A stretch of DNA of 6,221 bases from Thermoplasmata archaeon (lineage in GTDB: Archaea > Thermoplasmatota > Thermoplasmata > Thermoplasmatales > GCA-001856825). Under the pieces are notes generated by a model, which worked only from the letters and a program-made list of their open reading frames with translations, made no database searches and had not been told where the DNA came from. The stretch covers positions 1 to 6,221 of the forward strand of contig JAJYUV010000058.1 in NCBI GenBank assembly GCA_021792355.1, read 5' to 3'. This document shows, piece after piece, positions 5,754 to 6,221 of the stretch. The first letter of the stretch is position 1, and each line of letters opens with the position of its first letter. A program made the translations under genes and the position numbers.

Positions 5754-5760
5754 TATTTAT
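5754..5760 (+). promoter_or_regulatory. TATA-like box of the integrase gene
   Basis: TATTTAT lies 22 to 28 bp before the ATG at 5782, which would give a start at or next to that codon. No Shine-Dalgarno is visible, so a leaderless mRNA is likely. Confidence 0.45.
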
Positions 5761-5781
5761 CTCGGCACTCGTTATCTTCTC

Positions 5782-6221
5782 ATGACCATGCAGTCGAAGT
5801 ATCAGGAACTACTTCTCGACGAGGATGTGCGAAGGTGGTTCGAAAACCTTAGGGCGAAATCTGTATTGACAGCGACAGTAGCGTTGAGAAATCTTGGCCA
5901 CTATTGCGAACTTACGCAGACAACACCTGAGGAAATCCTGGCTAAAGCGGGAAGCAATGAGAAGGATTTCCGATATGAATTCACAGATTTTGTCAGGAAA
6001 CTGGAAAAGGAGGGCAAGGCAGGATCGTACATAGCGAGATTCAAAAAAGTGATTCTTTCATGGCTGAAGTTTAACGATATCCGTTTGCAGTTAACCGTTA
6101 ACATATCCGGGGAGAACGAAACGCCTACCATTGCAAATGAAAGAGTACCAAGCAAGGAGGAGCTAGCCAGAATACTTAGGAAAGCAACCTCAAGAGGCAG
6201 GGTAGCCATCGCCATAATGGC
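5782..6221 (+). CDS. Tyrosine recombinase/site-specific integrase, N-terminal part
   Basis: An open frame runs from the ATG at 5782 to the window end: 146 full codons plus two bases, with no stop. The product resembles the archaeal site-specific integrase family: a helical SAM-like core-binding domain at about 7-105 (WFENLR, LRNLGHYCE, TTPEEIL, DFVRKLEKEGKAGSYI), a linker with ETPT, and the start of the catalytic domain at ERVPSKEELARILRKA (120-135) and RVAIAIMA (140-147). The Arg of the R-H-R-Y catalytic set would come just past the end, so activity cannot be judged. A second ATG at 5788 gives a product two residues shorter. Such enzymes insert elements at tRNA genes, and it lies 49 bp after tRNA-Ala, pointing away from it. 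It could instead be a resident recombinase. Confidence 0.82.
   Translation, partial: MTMQSKYQELLLDEDVRRWFENLRAKSVLTATVALRNLGHYCELTQTTPEEILAKAGSNEKDFRYEFTDFVRKLEKEGKAGSYIARFKKVILSWLKFNDIRLQLTVNISGENETPTIANERVPSKEELARILRKATSRGRVAIAIM

Noticed and set aside
5901..6215. 104-codon minus-strand open frame
   Set aside because: It is opposite the integrase gene, whose plus-strand product has clear family motifs; the minus frame is low-complexity Ser/Leu rich as shadow frames often are.
1..6221. CRISPR arrays, IS elements and rRNA
   Set aside because: No regularly spaced repeats, transposase motifs or rRNA-like sequence were seen.

Overview
The window looks like a piece of an archaeal chromosome. 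The reasons are: a Dph2 enzyme for diphthamide, an archaeal/eukaryal modification; a radical SAM protein of the tetraether lipid synthase (Tes/MJ0619) family; an AbrB-PhoU regulator of archaeal type; two tRNA genes, with no CCA encoded in the one whose 3' end is visible; TATA-like boxes about 25 bp upstream of several starts; and starts without a leader. Base composition is moderate (by eye about 43-45% GC) and AGA/AGG arginine codons are common. A Thermoplasmatota-like, tetraether-making host is my best guess, but the sequence alone does not settle the phylum.

Layout, left to right. A tRNA-Ser(UGA) on the minus strand is cut by the window start. It shares a 39-bp divergent promoter region with dph2 (114-1112, +). 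dph2 overlaps purN (1075-1662, +) by 38 bp. purN faces the tes-like radical SAM gene (1665-3407, -) with only 2 bp between the stop codons. A 324-bp AT-rich intergenic region (3408-3731) follows. It holds an 11-bp direct repeat flanking an imperfect palindrome, and a second imperfect palindrome. It separates tes from the divergent AbrB-PhoU gene (3732-4682, +, GTG start). After 60 bp comes a prpB-like methylisocitrate lyase gene (4743-5651, +), then after 9 bp a complete tRNA-Ala(CGC) (5661-5732, +). The window ends inside a tyrosine recombinase/integrase gene (from 5782, +), whose catalytic domain lies beyond the window.

How the genes relate. Most are housekeeping: translation (tRNAs, EF-2 diphthamide), purine synthesis, membrane lipid synthesis and propionate-type carbon metabolism. 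They do not form one pathway. The parts most worth a second look are the repeat-rich region between the AbrB-PhoU regulator and tes, and the tRNA-Ala/integrase junction, which may be the left edge of an integrated element. I found no convincing evidence of a wholly new multi-gene system in this window.
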